This document shows positions 40,340 to 49,478 of a stretch of 64,000 bases of DNA, piece by piece. This DNA comes from an uncultured Subdoligranulum sp. (GTDB lineage: Bacteria; Bacillota; Clostridia; Oscillospirales; Ruminococcaceae). Under the pieces are notes generated by a model. It had not been told where the DNA came from, did not search any database, and saw nothing but the letters and a program-made list of their open reading frames with translations. The stretch lies in assembly GCA_945830575.1 (NCBI GenBank), contig CALZZE010000009.1:1-64000 (forward strand), written 5' to 3'. The translations under genes and the position numbers were made by a program. Within the stretch, counting starts at the first letter, position 1. Each line of letters begins with the position of its first letter.

Positions 40340-41613
40340 TTCAGATTTATCAGTTTGACGCTTTGAAACCGGAGGAAATCCTCAACCGGGACATCCGCGC
40401 CGAGGCGGATGTGGAGGCCGCCGTGGACGCCATCATTGCGGATGTGCGCGCCCGCGGCGATGCGGCGCTGAAGGACTACGCCCTGAAATTTGACGGTGCG
40501 GCGCTGGAATCCGTGCAGGTGAGCCAGCAGGAAATTGACGAGGCCTTTGCCGCCTCCGACCCGGAATTCCTCAAAACGCTGGAAATGGCCGCCGCCAACA
40601 TCCGCGCCTTCCACGAGCAGCAGGTACATAAAAACTTCGTGATGAACGACACCCCCGGCATCGTGCTGGGCCAGAAATACACCCCCATCGAGCGGGCGGG
40701 CGTCTACGTGCCCGGCGGCACGGCGGCGTACCCCTCCACGGTGCTGATGGACGTCATCCCCGCCAAGGTGGCCGGCGTGAAGGAGCTGGTGATGACCACC
40801 CCGGCGGGCAAAGATGGTAAGGTGAACCCCTCCATTCTGGCGGCGGCGTCCATCGCGGGCATCGACAAGATTTTCAAGACCGGCGGTGCGCAGGCCGTGG
40901 CCGCGCTGGCCTACGGCACCGAGAGCGTGCCCGCCGTGGATAAAATTGTCGGCCCCGGCAACATTTACGTGGCCACCGCCAAGCGCAAGGTGTTCGGCAA
41001 GGTGGGCATCGACATGATCGCAGGCCCCTCGGAAATTCTGGTGCTGGCGGACGGCAGCTGCAACCCGGCGTGGGTGGCGGCGGACATGCTCAGCCAGGCG
41101 GAGCATGATCGGCTGGCCAGCCCGGTGCTTGTCACCGACAGTGAGGAACTGGCCAAAGCGGTGCAGGCCGAGCTGGAGGTGCAGATCCCCCAGCTGCCCC
41201 GGGCCGCCATCGCCCGGGAGAGCGTGGACACCAACGGCAAGATCATCGTCACCGATGACATGCACAAGGCCATCGACGCGGTGAACATCATCGCGCCGGA
41301 GCATCTGGAGATCTGTGTGGACGACCCCTTCTCGCTGCTGAATCAGGTGAAAAACGCGGGCAGCATCTTCCTTGGCAAAAATGTGCCGGAGGCGCTGGGT
41401 GACTACTTCGCCGGGCCCAACCACACGCTGCCCACCAGTGGCACGGCGCGGTTCTCCAGCCCGCTGGGCGTGGACGATTTCGTGAAAAAGTCCAGCTTTA
41501 TCTACTACACCCGGGACGCGCTGGGCAAGGTGCAGAGCCGCATTGCCGACTTTGCCGAGCATGAGGGCCTGCACGCCCACGCCAAGAGTGTGACCATCCG
41601 GTTTGAGGAGTGA
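40336..41613 (+). CDS. hisD: Histidinol dehydrogenase
   Basis: 425 residues, full length. Typical signatures are YVPGGTAAYPSTVLMDV, GPGNIYVATAKR, the IAGPSEILV region and GPNHTLPTSGTARFSSPLGV near the C-terminus. It is a zinc enzyme oxidising L-histidinol to histidine in two NAD steps, the last reaction of the pathway. Its ATG overlaps the hisZG stop, and hisC follows after 6 nt. Confidence 0.95.
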   Translation: MIQIYQFDALKPEEILNRDIRAEADVEAAVDAIIADVRARGDAALKDYALKFDGAALESVQVSQQEIDEAFAASDPEFLKTLEMAAANIRAFHEQQVHKNFVMNDTPGIVLGQKYTPIERAGVYVPGGTAAYPSTVLMDVIPAKVAGVKELVMTTPAGKDGKVNPSILAAASIAGIDKIFKTGGAQAVAALAYGTESVPAVDKIVGPGNIYVATAKRKVFGKVGIDMIAGPSEILVLADGSCNPAWVAADMLSQAEHDRLASPVLVTDSEELAKAVQAELEVQIPQLPRAAIARESVDTNGKIIVTDDMHKAIDAVNIIAPEHLEICVDDPFSLLNQVKNAGSIFLGKNVPEALGDYFAGPNHTLPTSGTARFSSPLGVDDFVKKSSFIYYTRDALGKVQSRIADFAEHEGLHAHAKSVTIRFEE

Positions 41614-41619
41614 TGCGCC

Positions 41620-42684
41620 ATGAGCCGTTATTTTACCAGCACGCTGGCCACGCTGGAGCCCTACACCCCCGGCGAGCAGCTGAAAATTCCCAACCTTATT
41701 AAATTGAACGCCAACGAGAACCCCTACCCGCCCGCGCCCGGCGTGGCGGCGGCGGTGGCAGCGCAGGTGGACGGCCTGCGGCTGTACTCCGATCTCACCG
41801 AGGCTAAGTTGTGCGCGGCCATTGCGAAACAGTGCGGCGTGCGCCCCGAAAACGTGCTGTGCGGCAACGGCAGCGATGAAAACCTGTTGCTGGCCATCCG
41901 CGCCTTCTGCGATGGGGAGCATCCGCTGGCCTACGCGGACATCACCTACAGCTTTTACCCGGTGCTGTGCGACCTTTTGCACGTGCCGTCGAAGATTCTT
42001 CCGCTGGAAGCGGATTTCTCCATCGACCTGACGAAGTATTACGGCCTCAGGGGCTGCACCATCGTCATCGCCAACCCGAACGCCCCCACCAGTCTGGCCC
42101 GCAGCGCGGCAGAGCTGGAGGAGGTCATCCGCCGCAACCCGGACAGCATCGTCATCATCGACGAGGCCTATGTGGATTTCGCCCCGGCGGGTACCAGCTG
42201 CGTGCCGCTGGTGGAAAAATACCCCAACCTCATCGTGACCCAGACCTTCTCCAAGTCCCGCAATCTGGCAGGGGCGCGGCTGGGCTTTGCCATCGCGGAC
42301 CCGGCGCTCATCGCGGATATGAACCGGGTGAAATTCAGCTACAGCCCCTACAACATCAACTCTCTGTCCGAGGCCGCCGGCGCGGCAGCCATGGAGGATA
42401 CGGCGTATTTCACAAAAACCATCTCGAAAATTTGTGAGACCCGCCAGCACACCGCCGCCCGCCTGCGGGATATGGGCTTCACCGTGCTGGATTCCGCCAC
42501 CAACTTCCTGTTCGCCACCACCGACCGCATGCCCTGCGCGGACATTTTCCGCCGCCTGCGGGAGCGGGGCATCCTCATCCGGTATTTCAGCGCGCCGCGC
42601 ATCGACAACTGGCTGCGCATCACCATTGGCACGCCGGAGCAGATGCAGGCCCTGCTGGCGGCCATCGGGGAAATTTTAGAATAA
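41620..42684 (+). CDS. hisC: Histidinol-phosphate aminotransferase
   Basis: 354 residues, PLP fold type I. Substrate-end motif KLNANENPYPP, CGNGSDENLL, and the PLP lysine in TQTFSKSRNLAGARLGF. It makes histidinol phosphate from imidazole-acetol phosphate with glutamate. GAGGAG lies upstream inside the end of hisD. In most his operons hisB lies between hisC and hisH; here there is only a 12-nt gap. Confidence 0.94.
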   Translation: MSRYFTSTLATLEPYTPGEQLKIPNLIKLNANENPYPPAPGVAAAVAAQVDGLRLYSDLTEAKLCAAIAKQCGVRPENVLCGNGSDENLLLAIRAFCDGEHPLAYADITYSFYPVLCDLLHVPSKILPLEADFSIDLTKYYGLRGCTIVIANPNAPTSLARSAAELEEVIRRNPDSIVIIDEAYVDFAPAGTSCVPLVEKYPNLIVTQTFSKSRNLAGARLGFAIADPALIADMNRVKFSYSPYNINSLSEAAGAAAMEDTAYFTKTISKICETRQHTAARLRDMGFTVLDSATNFLFATTDRMPCADIFRRLRERGILIRYFSAPRIDNWLRITIGTPEQMQALLAAIGEILE

Positions 42685-42696
42685 GGGGGGACCTGT

Positions 42697-43308
42697 ATGA
42701 TCGCCATTGTGGATTACGGCGTGGGCAATCTGTTCAGCCTGGCATCCAGCGTCAAAAGCCTTGGTCTGGAAGTGATCATCACCCGCGACGCGGCGGAGCT
42801 GCGGGCGGCGGACCATATCCTGCTGCCCGGCGTGGGGGCCTTTGCCGACGCCATGGACAAGCTCACCGCCACCGGGCTGGTGCCGGTGCTGAAAGAAGAG
42901 ACCCGGCACACCCCGCTGCTGGGCATCTGCCTTGGCATGCAGCTGCTGTTTGACAAAAGCTACGAATTCGGGGAGCATGAGGGCCTTGGCCTCATTCCCG
43001 GTCAGGTCTGCCCGCTGGCGGAGGATTTGACCGACCCGGCGTTGAAGGTACCCCACATCGGCTGGAACGCGCTGGACATCACCCGCCCCGATGACCCGCT
43101 GTTCAGGTACGTGCAAAACGGCGAGTACGTCTATTACGTGCACAGTTTTTACGCAAAGGACTGCGCGGCCTCCACGCTGGCCACCAGCGAGTACAGCATC
43201 CCCGTCACGGGGGCGGTGCGGCAGGGGCTGGTGTACGGCACCCAGTTCCACCCGGAAAAATCCGGCGATACCGGGCTGCGTCTGCTGAAGGCCTTCGCGG
43301 AATTGTGA
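42697..43308 (+). CDS. hisH: Imidazole glycerol phosphate synthase, glutamine amidotransferase subunit
   Basis: 203 residues. Class I amidotransferase with the nucleophile Cys in LLGICLGMQLLFD (about 85) and the His-Glu pair in TQFHPEKSG (about 185). It feeds ammonia from glutamine to HisF. GGGGGG lies close to the ATG. Confidence 0.94.
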   Translation: MIAIVDYGVGNLFSLASSVKSLGLEVIITRDAAELRAADHILLPGVGAFADAMDKLTATGLVPVLKEETRHTPLLGICLGMQLLFDKSYEFGEHEGLGLIPGQVCPLAEDLTDPALKVPHIGWNALDITRPDDPLFRYVQNGEYVYYVHSFYAKDCAASTLATSEYSIPVTGAVRQGLVYGTQFHPEKSGDTGLRLLKAFAEL

Positions 43309-43324
43309 GAAAAGGAGCGTAGCT

Positions 43325-44041
43325 ATGGATTTATTTCCTGCCATCGACCTGCGCGGCGGCAAGGCCGTGCGGCTGTATCAGGGCGATTATGACCAGATGA
43401 CCGTCTACAATGCTGACCCGGCGGCGCAGGCCCGCGCCTTTGTGGAGGCCGGGGCAAAATTCCTGCATGTGGTCGATCTGGACGGCGCCAAGGACGACAC
43501 CACCGCCAACATGGACACCATCGCCGCCATCGCCAGACAGGGCGGGCTGTACATCGAGGTGGGCGGCGGCATCCGGGACGAGGAGCGCATCCGCCGCTAT
43601 CTGGATTTGGGGGTCAACCGCTGCATCCTTGGCACCGTGGCCGTCAAAAACTTTGCGTTTGCGGCGGACATGGCGCAGAAATACGGCGATAAAATTGCCG
43701 TGGGCGTGGATATGAAGGACGGCTTTGTGGCCGTCAACGGCTGGAAGGAAGTCACCCCCGAGCCGGGCGTGGCCTTCTGCCGCCGCTGCGCTGCCGCGGG
43801 GGTGCGGGCGGTCATCGCCACCGACATCTCCCGGGACGGCACGCTGCAGGGCACCAACATGGAGCTGTACCGGGAGCTGCTCACCATTCCCGGTCTGCGC
43901 GTCACCGCGTCGGGGGGCATCGCCGCCATGGCCGAGCTGGAAACGCTGCAAACCATGGGCTGCCACGCGGCCATTCTCGGCAAATCCATCTACACCGGGG
44001 CCATCGACCTGGCCGAAGCTGTGAGGAGGGTTCAGGCATGA
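43325..44041 (+). CDS. hisA: ProFAR isomerase
   Basis: 238 residues, TIM barrel. N-terminal LFPAIDLRGGKAVRL with the catalytic Asp, GGGIRDEERI phosphate loop and the second Asp in ATDISRDGTLQG. It isomerises ProFAR to PRFAR. AAAAGGAG lies upstream; its stop overlaps the hisF start (ATGA). Confidence 0.94.
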   Translation: MDLFPAIDLRGGKAVRLYQGDYDQMTVYNADPAAQARAFVEAGAKFLHVVDLDGAKDDTTANMDTIAAIARQGGLYIEVGGGIRDEERIRRYLDLGVNRCILGTVAVKNFAFAADMAQKYGDKIAVGVDMKDGFVAVNGWKEVTPEPGVAFCRRCAAAGVRAVIATDISRDGTLQGTNMELYRELLTIPGLRVTASGGIAAMAELETLQTMGCHAAILGKSIYTGAIDLAEAVRRVQA

Positions 44042-44796
44042 TCACCAAACGCATCATTCCCTGTCTGGATGTAAAAAACGGCCGGGTGGTCAAGGGCGTC
44101 AACTTTGAAGGGTTACAGGACATGGCTGACCCGGTGGAAATGGCCCGCTGGTACAACGAATCCGGCGCGGATGAGCTGGTGTTTTACGACATCACCGCCA
44201 GCGTGGAGGACCGCGGCCTGTTCACCGACATTCTGCGTCAGGTAGCGTCACAAATCTTCATTCCGCTCACGGTGGGCGGCGGCATCGGCACGCTGGAGGA
44301 CTTTGACCGGGTGCTGAAATGCGGCGCCGACAAGGTCAGCGTCAATTCGGGAGCCATCCGCAATCCCGGCATCATCAGTGCGGCGGCGCAGAAATACGGC
44401 AGTCAGTGCGTGGTGCTGTCCGCGGATATCAAGCGTGTGGACGGCAAATTCATGCTGTTCGCCAAGGGCGGCCGGGAAAACACCGGCATCGAGGCGCTGG
44501 ACTGGCTGGCCAAAGGTGTGCAGAACGGCGCGGGGGAGCTGGTGGTCAATTCCATCGACACCGACGGCGTGAAACAGGGCTTTGACCTGGAACTGCTGGA
44601 CGCGGTGGCCGCCCGCTGCGCGGTGCCCATCATTGCGTCGGGCGGCGCGGGCTGCATGGAGGATTTTAAGGAGCTGTTTTTGAACCATCCCGCCGTGGAC
44701 GCGGGGCTGGCCGCCAGCATTTTCCACACCCGGCAGGTGGACATCCGGGACCTGAAACGCTTTCTGCGCCAAAACGGGGTGGAAATGCGCATTTGA
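44038..44796 (+). CDS. hisF: Imidazole glycerol phosphate synthase, cyclase subunit
   Basis: 252 residues, TIM barrel paralogue of HisA. IIPCLDVKNGRVVKG carries the first catalytic Asp, LSADIKRVDGKF the second, and VGGGIGTLEDF and IASGGAGCMEDF the phosphate-binding loops. It forms the IGP synthase with HisH. Confidence 0.95.
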   Translation: MITKRIIPCLDVKNGRVVKGVNFEGLQDMADPVEMARWYNESGADELVFYDITASVEDRGLFTDILRQVASQIFIPLTVGGGIGTLEDFDRVLKCGADKVSVNSGAIRNPGIISAAAQKYGSQCVVLSADIKRVDGKFMLFAKGGRENTGIEALDWLAKGVQNGAGELVVNSIDTDGVKQGFDLELLDAVAARCAVPIIASGGAGCMEDFKELFLNHPAVDAGLAASIFHTRQVDIRDLKRFLRQNGVEMRI

Positions 44797-44799
44797 CTC

Positions 44800-44828
44800 T
44801 TGCCAAAACCGCAAAAAAACGGTACACT
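44800..44828 (+). promoter_or_regulatory. Possible internal promoter before hisIE
   Basis: TTGCCA, 17 bp, TACACT in the 63-nt gap between hisF and hisIE. It may give extra expression of the last two genes. Confidence 0.45.
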
Positions 44829-44859
44829 AAATATAGAACACTTTGAGAGGGACACCATC

Positions 44860-45507
44860 ATGCAGTACGAGCAGACACTGAAATTTGACGAAAACGGCCT
44901 CATTCCCGCCATCGTGCAGGACCACTACACCAAAGAGGTGCTGACGCTGGCCTACATGAACGCCGAGACGCTGGCGCTCACCATCGCGGAGGGGCGCACC
45001 GTGTTCTGGTCCCGCAGCCGTCAGGAGATCTGGCGCAAGGGCGAGACCTCCGGCAACGTACAGCGGGTGGTGTCCATCACGGCGGACTGCGACAAGGACG
45101 CGCTGGTGGTGGACGTCATCAAGGACGGCCCCGCCTGCCATACCGGCGCGGAAAGCTGCTTTTTTGAGCCTGTCTACGTGTCGGAGGAGCTGAAGCAGTT
45201 CACCTGGCAGGGGCTGTACCGGCTCATCGAGGGCCGCAAGACCGACCCGCAGGAGGGCAGCTACACCACCTATCTGTTCAACAAGGGCCTGGAAAAGATT
45301 TTGAAAAAGGTGGGCGAGGAATCCACCGAGGTCATCATCGCAGGCTGCAAGCGGGACAAGGAGGAGACCGTCTACGAGATCAGCGATCTGGCCTACCATG
45401 TGATGGTGCTCATGATCGAGCTGGGCATTTCCCTGGAGGATATCACCCGCGAACTGGAAAAACGGCATGTCATCGACCATAAAGTCAAGCAGGAGAGGAT
45501 GCAATGA
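44860..45507 (+). CDS. hisIE: Bifunctional phosphoribosyl-AMP cyclohydrolase / phosphoribosyl-ATP pyrophosphatase
   Basis: 215 residues from the ATG at 44860 (GAGAGGG 9 nt upstream; the track start at 44800 is not supported). HisI part: [25 protein letters not shown] and HTGAESCFF, the zinc and magnesium ligands. HisE part from about 110: a MazG-like helical domain with [14 protein letters not shown]. It performs steps 2 and 3 of the pathway. It overlaps the next gene by ATGA. Confidence 0.93.
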   Translation: MQYEQTLKFDENGLIPAIVQDHYTKEVLTLAYMNAETLALTIAEGRTVFWSRSRQEIWRKGETSGNVQRVVSITADCDKDALVVDVIKDGPACHTGAESCFFEPVYVSEELKQFTWQGLYRLIEGRKTDPQEGSYTTYLFNKGLEKILKKVGEESTEVIIAGCKRDKEETVYEISDLAYHVMVLMIELGISLEDITRELEKRHVIDHKVKQERMQ

Positions 45508-46334
45508 TGGCAAAGGAATACCTGTTGAGTTCGGTACACACCCACACCAAGCTGTGTGACGGCAAGAACACCCCCGAGGAGATGGCCGTGACCGCATGGC
45601 GGGGCGGACTGCGCACGCTGGGCTTTACCGGCCACAGCAACACCCCCTTCGATCTGGAATACTGCATGACCCGGAGCCGCACCGCGCTGTACAAGGCGCA
45701 GGTGGCCAAGCTGAAGGAGCGCTACTCCGGCAAGCTGGACATTCTGTGCGGCATCGAGTGGGATCTGTTCAGCGACGACGACCCCGCCGCTTACGATTAC
45801 TGGATCGGCAGCACCCATTATCTGCGCGGCCCCAAAACCGGCAAATATTATGAGATCGACTGGCGGGAGAGCGATCTGGCCGCCTGCATCCGGGACGATT
45901 TTGACGGGGACGGTCTGGCCGCCGTGGAGGCGTACTTCGCCAACGTGGCGGCGCTGGCCGCCAAAAAGCCCACCATTCTGGGACATTTTGACCTCATCAA
46001 AAAAATCAACGGGGACGGCAAATTCTTTGACGAGCACGCTCCCCGCTACCGTGCCGCCGCCGATGCGGCGCTGATGGCCGCCGCCCGCAACCGCTGTGTG
46101 CTGGAGGTGAACACCGGCGCGGTGTACCGTGGCTTCCGGCAGGATTACTTCCCCGGTGATGAGCTGCTGAAGGAGTGGCTGCCGCTGTCCGGCAATGTGG
46201 TCCTTACCGCCGACGCCCACAGCGACAAGGCGCTGACCTTCGGCTTTGAGCAGGCCGCCGCCCACCTGAAGGAGCTGGGCTACACCAAGGTGCAGGTGCT
46301 CACCAAAACCGGCTTTGTGCCCTGCGAACTGTGA
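45504..46334 (+). CDS. hisK: Histidinol-phosphatase, PHP family
   Basis: 276 residues. PHP-type metal sites: [10 protein letters not shown] near the N-terminus, [22 protein letters not shown], and a late LTADAHSDK. It removes phosphate from histidinol phosphate. As last gene it supplies the phosphatase that in enteric bacteria is fused to HisB. Alternative names hisJ or hisN-type are used for the same role. A terminator follows the stop by 12 nt. Confidence 0.88.
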   Translation: MMAKEYLLSSVHTHTKLCDGKNTPEEMAVTAWRGGLRTLGFTGHSNTPFDLEYCMTRSRTALYKAQVAKLKERYSGKLDILCGIEWDLFSDDDPAAYDYWIGSTHYLRGPKTGKYYEIDWRESDLAACIRDDFDGDGLAAVEAYFANVAALAAKKPTILGHFDLIKKINGDGKFFDEHAPRYRAAADAALMAAARNRCVLEVNTGAVYRGFRQDYFPGDELLKEWLPLSGNVVLTADAHSDKALTFGFEQAAAHLKELGYTKVQVLTKTGFVPCEL

Positions 46335-46346
46335 CGACTGTGCATT

Positions 46347-46371
46347 CCCCGAACTTTTCGGGGGATTTTTT
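46347..46371 (+). terminator. Terminator of the his operon
   Basis: CCCCGAA/TTCGGGG stem, then GATTTTTTTT. Confidence 0.88.
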
Positions 46372-46395
46372 TGGAAAAAGTGAAACAAAAGCTGC

Positions 46396-46424
46396 CTCTG
46401 CCGCGTATATAAGAGTGTGAGGGG
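46396..46424 (+). promoter_or_regulatory. Shared upstream element, copy 1
   Basis: CTCTGCCGCGTATATAAGAG plus TGTGAGGGG, repeated with three differences at 47181-47209 before the VanY-like gene. The distance to the start codon (about 37 nt) fits a -10 region around GTATATAAG. Confidence 0.55.
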
Positions 46425-46460
46425 CAAAAAAAGACGCTCCCGCAAAAGGAGAAATAAAAT

Positions 46461-46961
46461 ATGAAACGAGTTTATAAAATCGCCGCGGCGGTGCTGGCCG
46501 CCGGATTGCTGCTGCTGGCCGTTGGCTGTTCCAAACAGGAGCCTGCCGCAGAGCAGCAGATCGCCAACCCGGTCACGGAGCAGCAAAGCCTTGACGAGGT
46601 GAACAAAGCCGCCGGTACCCATCTGGTGCGGGCCGAGGGCGCGGCCGACGAGAAGTTCTCCACCATCAGTGGCGACCCGGTGGTGGCCCAGTACCAGTTC
46701 ACGCTGGACGGACAGGAATACACCTTCCGCGCCGCCAAAACCACGCAGGACATTTCCGGCGTGTGGGAGGAGGGCAAAACGCTGGGAGACCGGGCGGACG
46801 AATTGTCCGGCTCCGGCAGCGTCTTTGTCATGGCGGGGGAGGACTTCCACTGGGCGCGCTGGTTTGACGGCGAGGTGCAGTATTCCCTGTACACCGGCGA
46901 AATGGACGCCAACGCCTTCGCGGATGTGGAGCTGGCGCTGCACACCGCAAGCATGCAATAA
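46461..46961 (+). CDS. Small lipoprotein of unknown function
   Basis: 166 residues with AAAAGGAG 8 nt before the ATG. A signal peptide with lipobox LLAVGC (Cys about 23) is followed by a compact mostly-beta domain (AQYQFTLDGQEYTFRAAKT, FHWARWFDGEVQYSLYTG). No named family is recognised. It would sit on the outer face of the membrane. Its upstream region is similar to that of the nearby VanY-like gene, suggesting shared control. Confidence 0.7.
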   Translation: MKRVYKIAAAVLAAGLLLLAVGCSKQEPAAEQQIANPVTEQQSLDEVNKAAGTHLVRAEGAADEKFSTISGDPVVAQYQFTLDGQEYTFRAAKTTQDISGVWEEGKTLGDRADELSGSGSVFVMAGEDFHWARWFDGEVQYSLYTGEMDANAFADVELALHTASMQ

Positions 46962-46963
46962 AC

Positions 46964-47128
46964 AAAAAGGCCAATCTTTATGAGAAACCTTGCCATTATT
47001 CGTAGGGGCGAGGCATGCCTCGCCCGCGAAAGGTGGCCTTACAACGATGTTTCTTGTTTGGCAGCGTACTGCGGGGCGTCGAGGACACCGCCCCCTACAA
47101 ACGCAAATATAGGTTTTTCGACAAGCTG
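46964..47128. repeat. 165-bp inverted repeat, left copy
   Basis: Matches 48142-48306 in inverted orientation at roughly 80 percent (GGGGCGTCGAGGACRCCGCC, CAACGATGTTTCTTG, TTTTTCGACAAGCTG). It contains a palindrome (GGGGCGAGGCATGCCTCGCC). No coding capacity. With the terminator at 47132 it fills the gap before the VanY-like gene. Confidence 0.75.
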
Positions 47129-47131
47129 TAT

Positions 47132-47159
47132 CCCCCGAAATTTTCGGGGGATTTTTTTT
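47132..47159 (+). terminator. Terminator hairpin between repeat and VanY-like gene
   Basis: CCCCCGAAA/TTTTCGGGGG stem, then ATTTTTTTT; a relative of the hairpin at 46347. Confidence 0.8.
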
Positions 47160-47180
47160 AAAAAAATGCAAAAAAGCCGG

Positions 47181-47209
47181 TCTCTGCCGCGTATAGAAGA
47201 GTGTGGGGG
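47181..47209 (+). promoter_or_regulatory. Shared upstream element, copy 2
   Basis: CTCTGCCGCGTATAGAAGAG plus TGTGGGGGA, the partner of 46396-46424. Confidence 0.55.
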
Positions 47210-47262
47210 AGAAAATGCTCCCGAAAAATTGGATTGTGATAATGAAAGGAGTGTAAAGACTT

Positions 47263-48093
47263 ATGAGCGAAAAAAATGTACAGCGAAATGAACGAAAAAG
47301 GTGCAATCGACAAAGGACGATAGATAAAATTATCGTTCCAATTCTTTTTGTGGCTGCGTTTATAGTTTCCATTCATTTCCTTTTCGGCAGAAATAATTCC
47401 CTAAGCAGAGTAATTGTTAATTCTGCTGACGATCAAAAGAATCCAACAATCAGCAGCATTGAGCCAGAGAAAAACGATAACCTACAATCTTTAAATGCAG
47501 GTACGAATTGGAATTTGACATTAGTGAATAAATGGAATCCACTTCCTGAAAACTATGAAATAACTCTTGTTGAAGTGCCCGGTGGAGAAAAAGTGGATAA
47601 ACAAATTTACGAACCACTCATGGAAATGCTGAAGGCGGCTAAAGAACATAACAAAGGTCAACTTCCGAAAGTTGTATCCGGCTTCCGAACACAAGAAAAA
47701 CAACAAGAATTATTTGACGAAAAAATCGAGGAGTTTAAGAAACAAGGATATTCGGATGATGAAGCTTTTGAACAGGCCACTTTGTGGGTTTCTGTACCTG
47801 GATATAGCGAACATCAATTAGGGTTTGCAGTAGATATTAATGGAGTCACTTATGATTTATATATGTGGCTTCAAGAAAACAGTTACAAATATGGATTTAT
47901 TTTTCGATACCCTGCTGGAAAGAGTGATATTACCGGCGTAACAGAAGAAGTATGGCATTATCGCTATGTAGGTGTTGATGCCGCAACAGAAATATATGAA
48001 CAGGGTCTTTGCTTAGAAGAATATCTCGATGGTAAATCCAAATTGGAGGGGAGGACCCGCAAAGCGGAGGACCCTGCCCCTCTACAAGCATAA
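47263..48093 (+). CDS. D-Ala-D-Ala carboxypeptidase, VanY/M15B type
   Basis: 276 residues. One N-terminal membrane helix (IIVPILFVAAFIVSIHFLF) anchors an extracytoplasmic peptidase with zinc-site motifs SEHQLGFAVDI (about 181-191) and EEVWHYRY (about 229-236). It would trim peptidoglycan stems. Its base use is much more AT-rich than its neighbours. The last residues (GRTRKAEDPAPLQA) read into repeat-like DNA, so the original stop was probably lost. It lies between inverted 165-bp repeats; recent acquisition is likely. A van operon is not present, so glycopeptide resistance is not implied. Confidence 0.82.
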   Translation: MSEKNVQRNERKRCNRQRTIDKIIVPILFVAAFIVSIHFLFGRNNSLSRVIVNSADDQKNPTISSIEPEKNDNLQSLNAGTNWNLTLVNKWNPLPENYEITLVEVPGGEKVDKQIYEPLMEMLKAAKEHNKGQLPKVVSGFRTQEKQQELFDEKIEEFKKQGYSDDEAFEQATLWVSVPGYSEHQLGFAVDINGVTYDLYMWLQENSYKYGFIFRYPAGKSDITGVTEEVWHYRYVGVDAATEIYEQGLCLEEYLDGKSKLEGRTRKAEDPAPLQA

Positions 48094-48114
48094 ATTGATG
48101 CCTTCCGACACGCG

Positions 48115-48140
48115 GACCGGCGCCCTGCGGGGCGCCGGTC
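48115..48140. repeat. GC-rich hairpin, copy 1
   Basis: Palindrome GACCGGCGCCC/GGGCGCCGGTC, 22 nt past the VanY-like stop; identical over 26 bp to 48318-48343. Confidence 0.7.
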
Positions 48141-48141
48141 G

Positions 48142-48306
48142 CAGCTTGTCGAAAAAACTCAATTTGCGTTTGTAGGGGGCGGCGTCCTCGACGCCCCGTG
48201 ATGCGTTGCCAAGCAAGAAACATCGTTGTAAGGGCATCTTTTGCGGGCGGGACATGTCCCGCCCCTACGAATGATGGAAAGTTTTCTCGTGATGATTGAC
48301 CTTTTT
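48142..48306. repeat. 165-bp inverted repeat, right copy
   Basis: Inverted partner of 46964-47128, with the palindrome GGGCGGGACATGTCCCGCCC. The pair encloses about 1 kb holding only the VanY-like gene. Confidence 0.75.
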
Positions 48307-48317
48307 TGACAGTCTGG

Positions 48318-48343
48318 GACCGGCGCCCTGCGGGGCGCCGGTC
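48318..48343 (-). terminator. GC-rich hairpin, copy 2, terminator of argF
   Basis: Exact copy of 48115-48140, lying 13 nt past the argF stop on the minus strand. Confidence 0.7.
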
Positions 48344-48356
48344 GTTCTGTGTGAAT

Positions 48357-49343
48357 TTATGCGCCCAGCGTGGCGGCCATCACCGCCTTGATGGTGTGCA
48401 TGCGGTTTTCCGCCTCCTGGAACACGATGGACTGCGGCCCGCTGAACACCTCATCGGTGACCTCCAGCGCGTCCAGCCCGAACTTTTCACCCACCTCTTT
48501 GCCGATGGCGGTCTTGTGGTCGTGGAAGGCGGGCAGGCAGTGCATGAACACCGCCTGCGGCCCGGCGGCGGCCATCAGGGCCGCGTTCACCTGATAGGGC
48601 AGCATGACCTTGATGCGCTGCGCCCACGCCTCGGCAGGCTCGCCCATGCTCACCCACACATCGGTGTACACGGCATCGGCCCCGGCCACGGCGGCGGTAT
48701 CCTCGGTGAGCAGTACGCTGCCGCCACTCTCTTTGGCAAGCGCTTCGCACTTTGCCGCCAGCGCCGCATCGGGCCAGTAGGCCTTGGGCGCGCAGGCCAC
48801 AAAATGCAGCCCCATCTTGGCGCAGCCGATCATCAGCGAGTTGCCCATGTTGTACCGGGCGTCCCCCATGTAGACGAATTTCAGCCCCGCCAGATGCCCG
48901 AAATGCTCCTGTAACGTCAAAAAGTCCGCCAGGATCTGGGTGGGGTGGTACTCGTTGGTCAGGCCGTTCCACACCGGCACATCGGCGTATTGGGCCAGCT
49001 CCTCCACGATGGTCTGCCCGAAGCCCCGGTACTCGATGCCGTCAAACATGCCGGCCAGCACCTGCGCCGTGTCCGCGATGGACTCCTTCTTGCCGATCTG
49101 ACTGCCCGTGGGGTCCAGATAGGTGGTGCCCATGCCAAGGTCGTGGGCGGCTACCTCAAAGGCGCAGCGGGTGCGGGTGGAGGTCTTTTCAAAAATCAGC
49201 GCCACATTTTTGCCGCGCAGCGTGTCATGGGCGATGCCCTCTTTCTTTTTTGCTTTCAGTTCGGCGGCCAGCGCCAGCAGTGCGCTGATCTCCTCCGGCG
49301 TATAGTCCAGCAGGGTCAGAAAATCCCGGCCTTTCAGATTCAT
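48357..49343 (-). CDS. argF: Ornithine carbamoyltransferase
   Basis: 328 residues from the ATG at 49343 (GAGGGGG 8 nt upstream; the track start at 49409 lies in the promoter). Carbamoyl-phosphate motif [16 protein letters not shown] (about 54-69), [13 protein letters not shown], ornithine/catalytic HCLPAFHD (about 265). It makes citrulline from ornithine and carbamoyl phosphate in arginine synthesis. No other arg gene is adjacent. An ArgR-like box in the promoter suggests the biosynthetic rather than the catabolic role. Confidence 0.94.
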   Translation of the reverse strand: MNLKGRDFLTLLDYTPEEISALLALAAELKAKKKEGIAHDTLRGKNVALIFEKTSTRTRCAFEVAAHDLGMGTTYLDPTGSQIGKKESIADTAQVLAGMFDGIEYRGFGQTIVEELAQYADVPVWNGLTNEYHPTQILADFLTLQEHFGHLAGLKFVYMGDARYNMGNSLMIGCAKMGLHFVACAPKAYWPDAALAAKCEALAKESGGSVLLTEDTAAVAGADAVYTDVWVSMGEPAEAWAQRIKVMLPYQVNAALMAAAGPQAVFMHCLPAFHDHKTAIGKEVGEKFGLDALEVTDEVFSGPQSIVFQEAENRMHTIKAVMAATLGA

Positions 49344-49378
49344 AACAGGTTCCCCCTCATGTTGCATATAGAATGAAT

Positions 49379-49409
49379 ATAGTATTGCATAAATCGCATA
49401 AAAATGCAA
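49379..49409 (-). promoter_or_regulatory. argF promoter with ARG-box-like operator
   Basis: Minus strand: TTGCAT and TACTAT 19 bp apart. TGCATTTTTATGC (49396-49408) overlaps the -35 and fits the ArgR/AhrC pattern TGNATWWWWATNCA. Confidence 0.55.
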
Positions 49410-49478
49410 GCCCTTTTTGGAAAAAGTTGACGCGGCCCGCCGTTTTTGCTACAATGGGAAAGAACATGAGGTGAGCAA

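Noticed and set aside
40273-42450. 725-aa minus-strand ORF
   Set aside because: Antisense to hisD and hisC; typical shadow in GC-rich coding DNA.
45393-47372. 659-aa minus-strand ORF
   Set aside because: Runs antisense through the histidinol-phosphatase, lipoprotein and repeat regions; no coherent domain.
47263-48093. Vancomycin-resistance gene cluster
   Set aside because: Only a VanY-like carboxypeptidase is present; no vanH/A/X or vanR/S genes are nearby.
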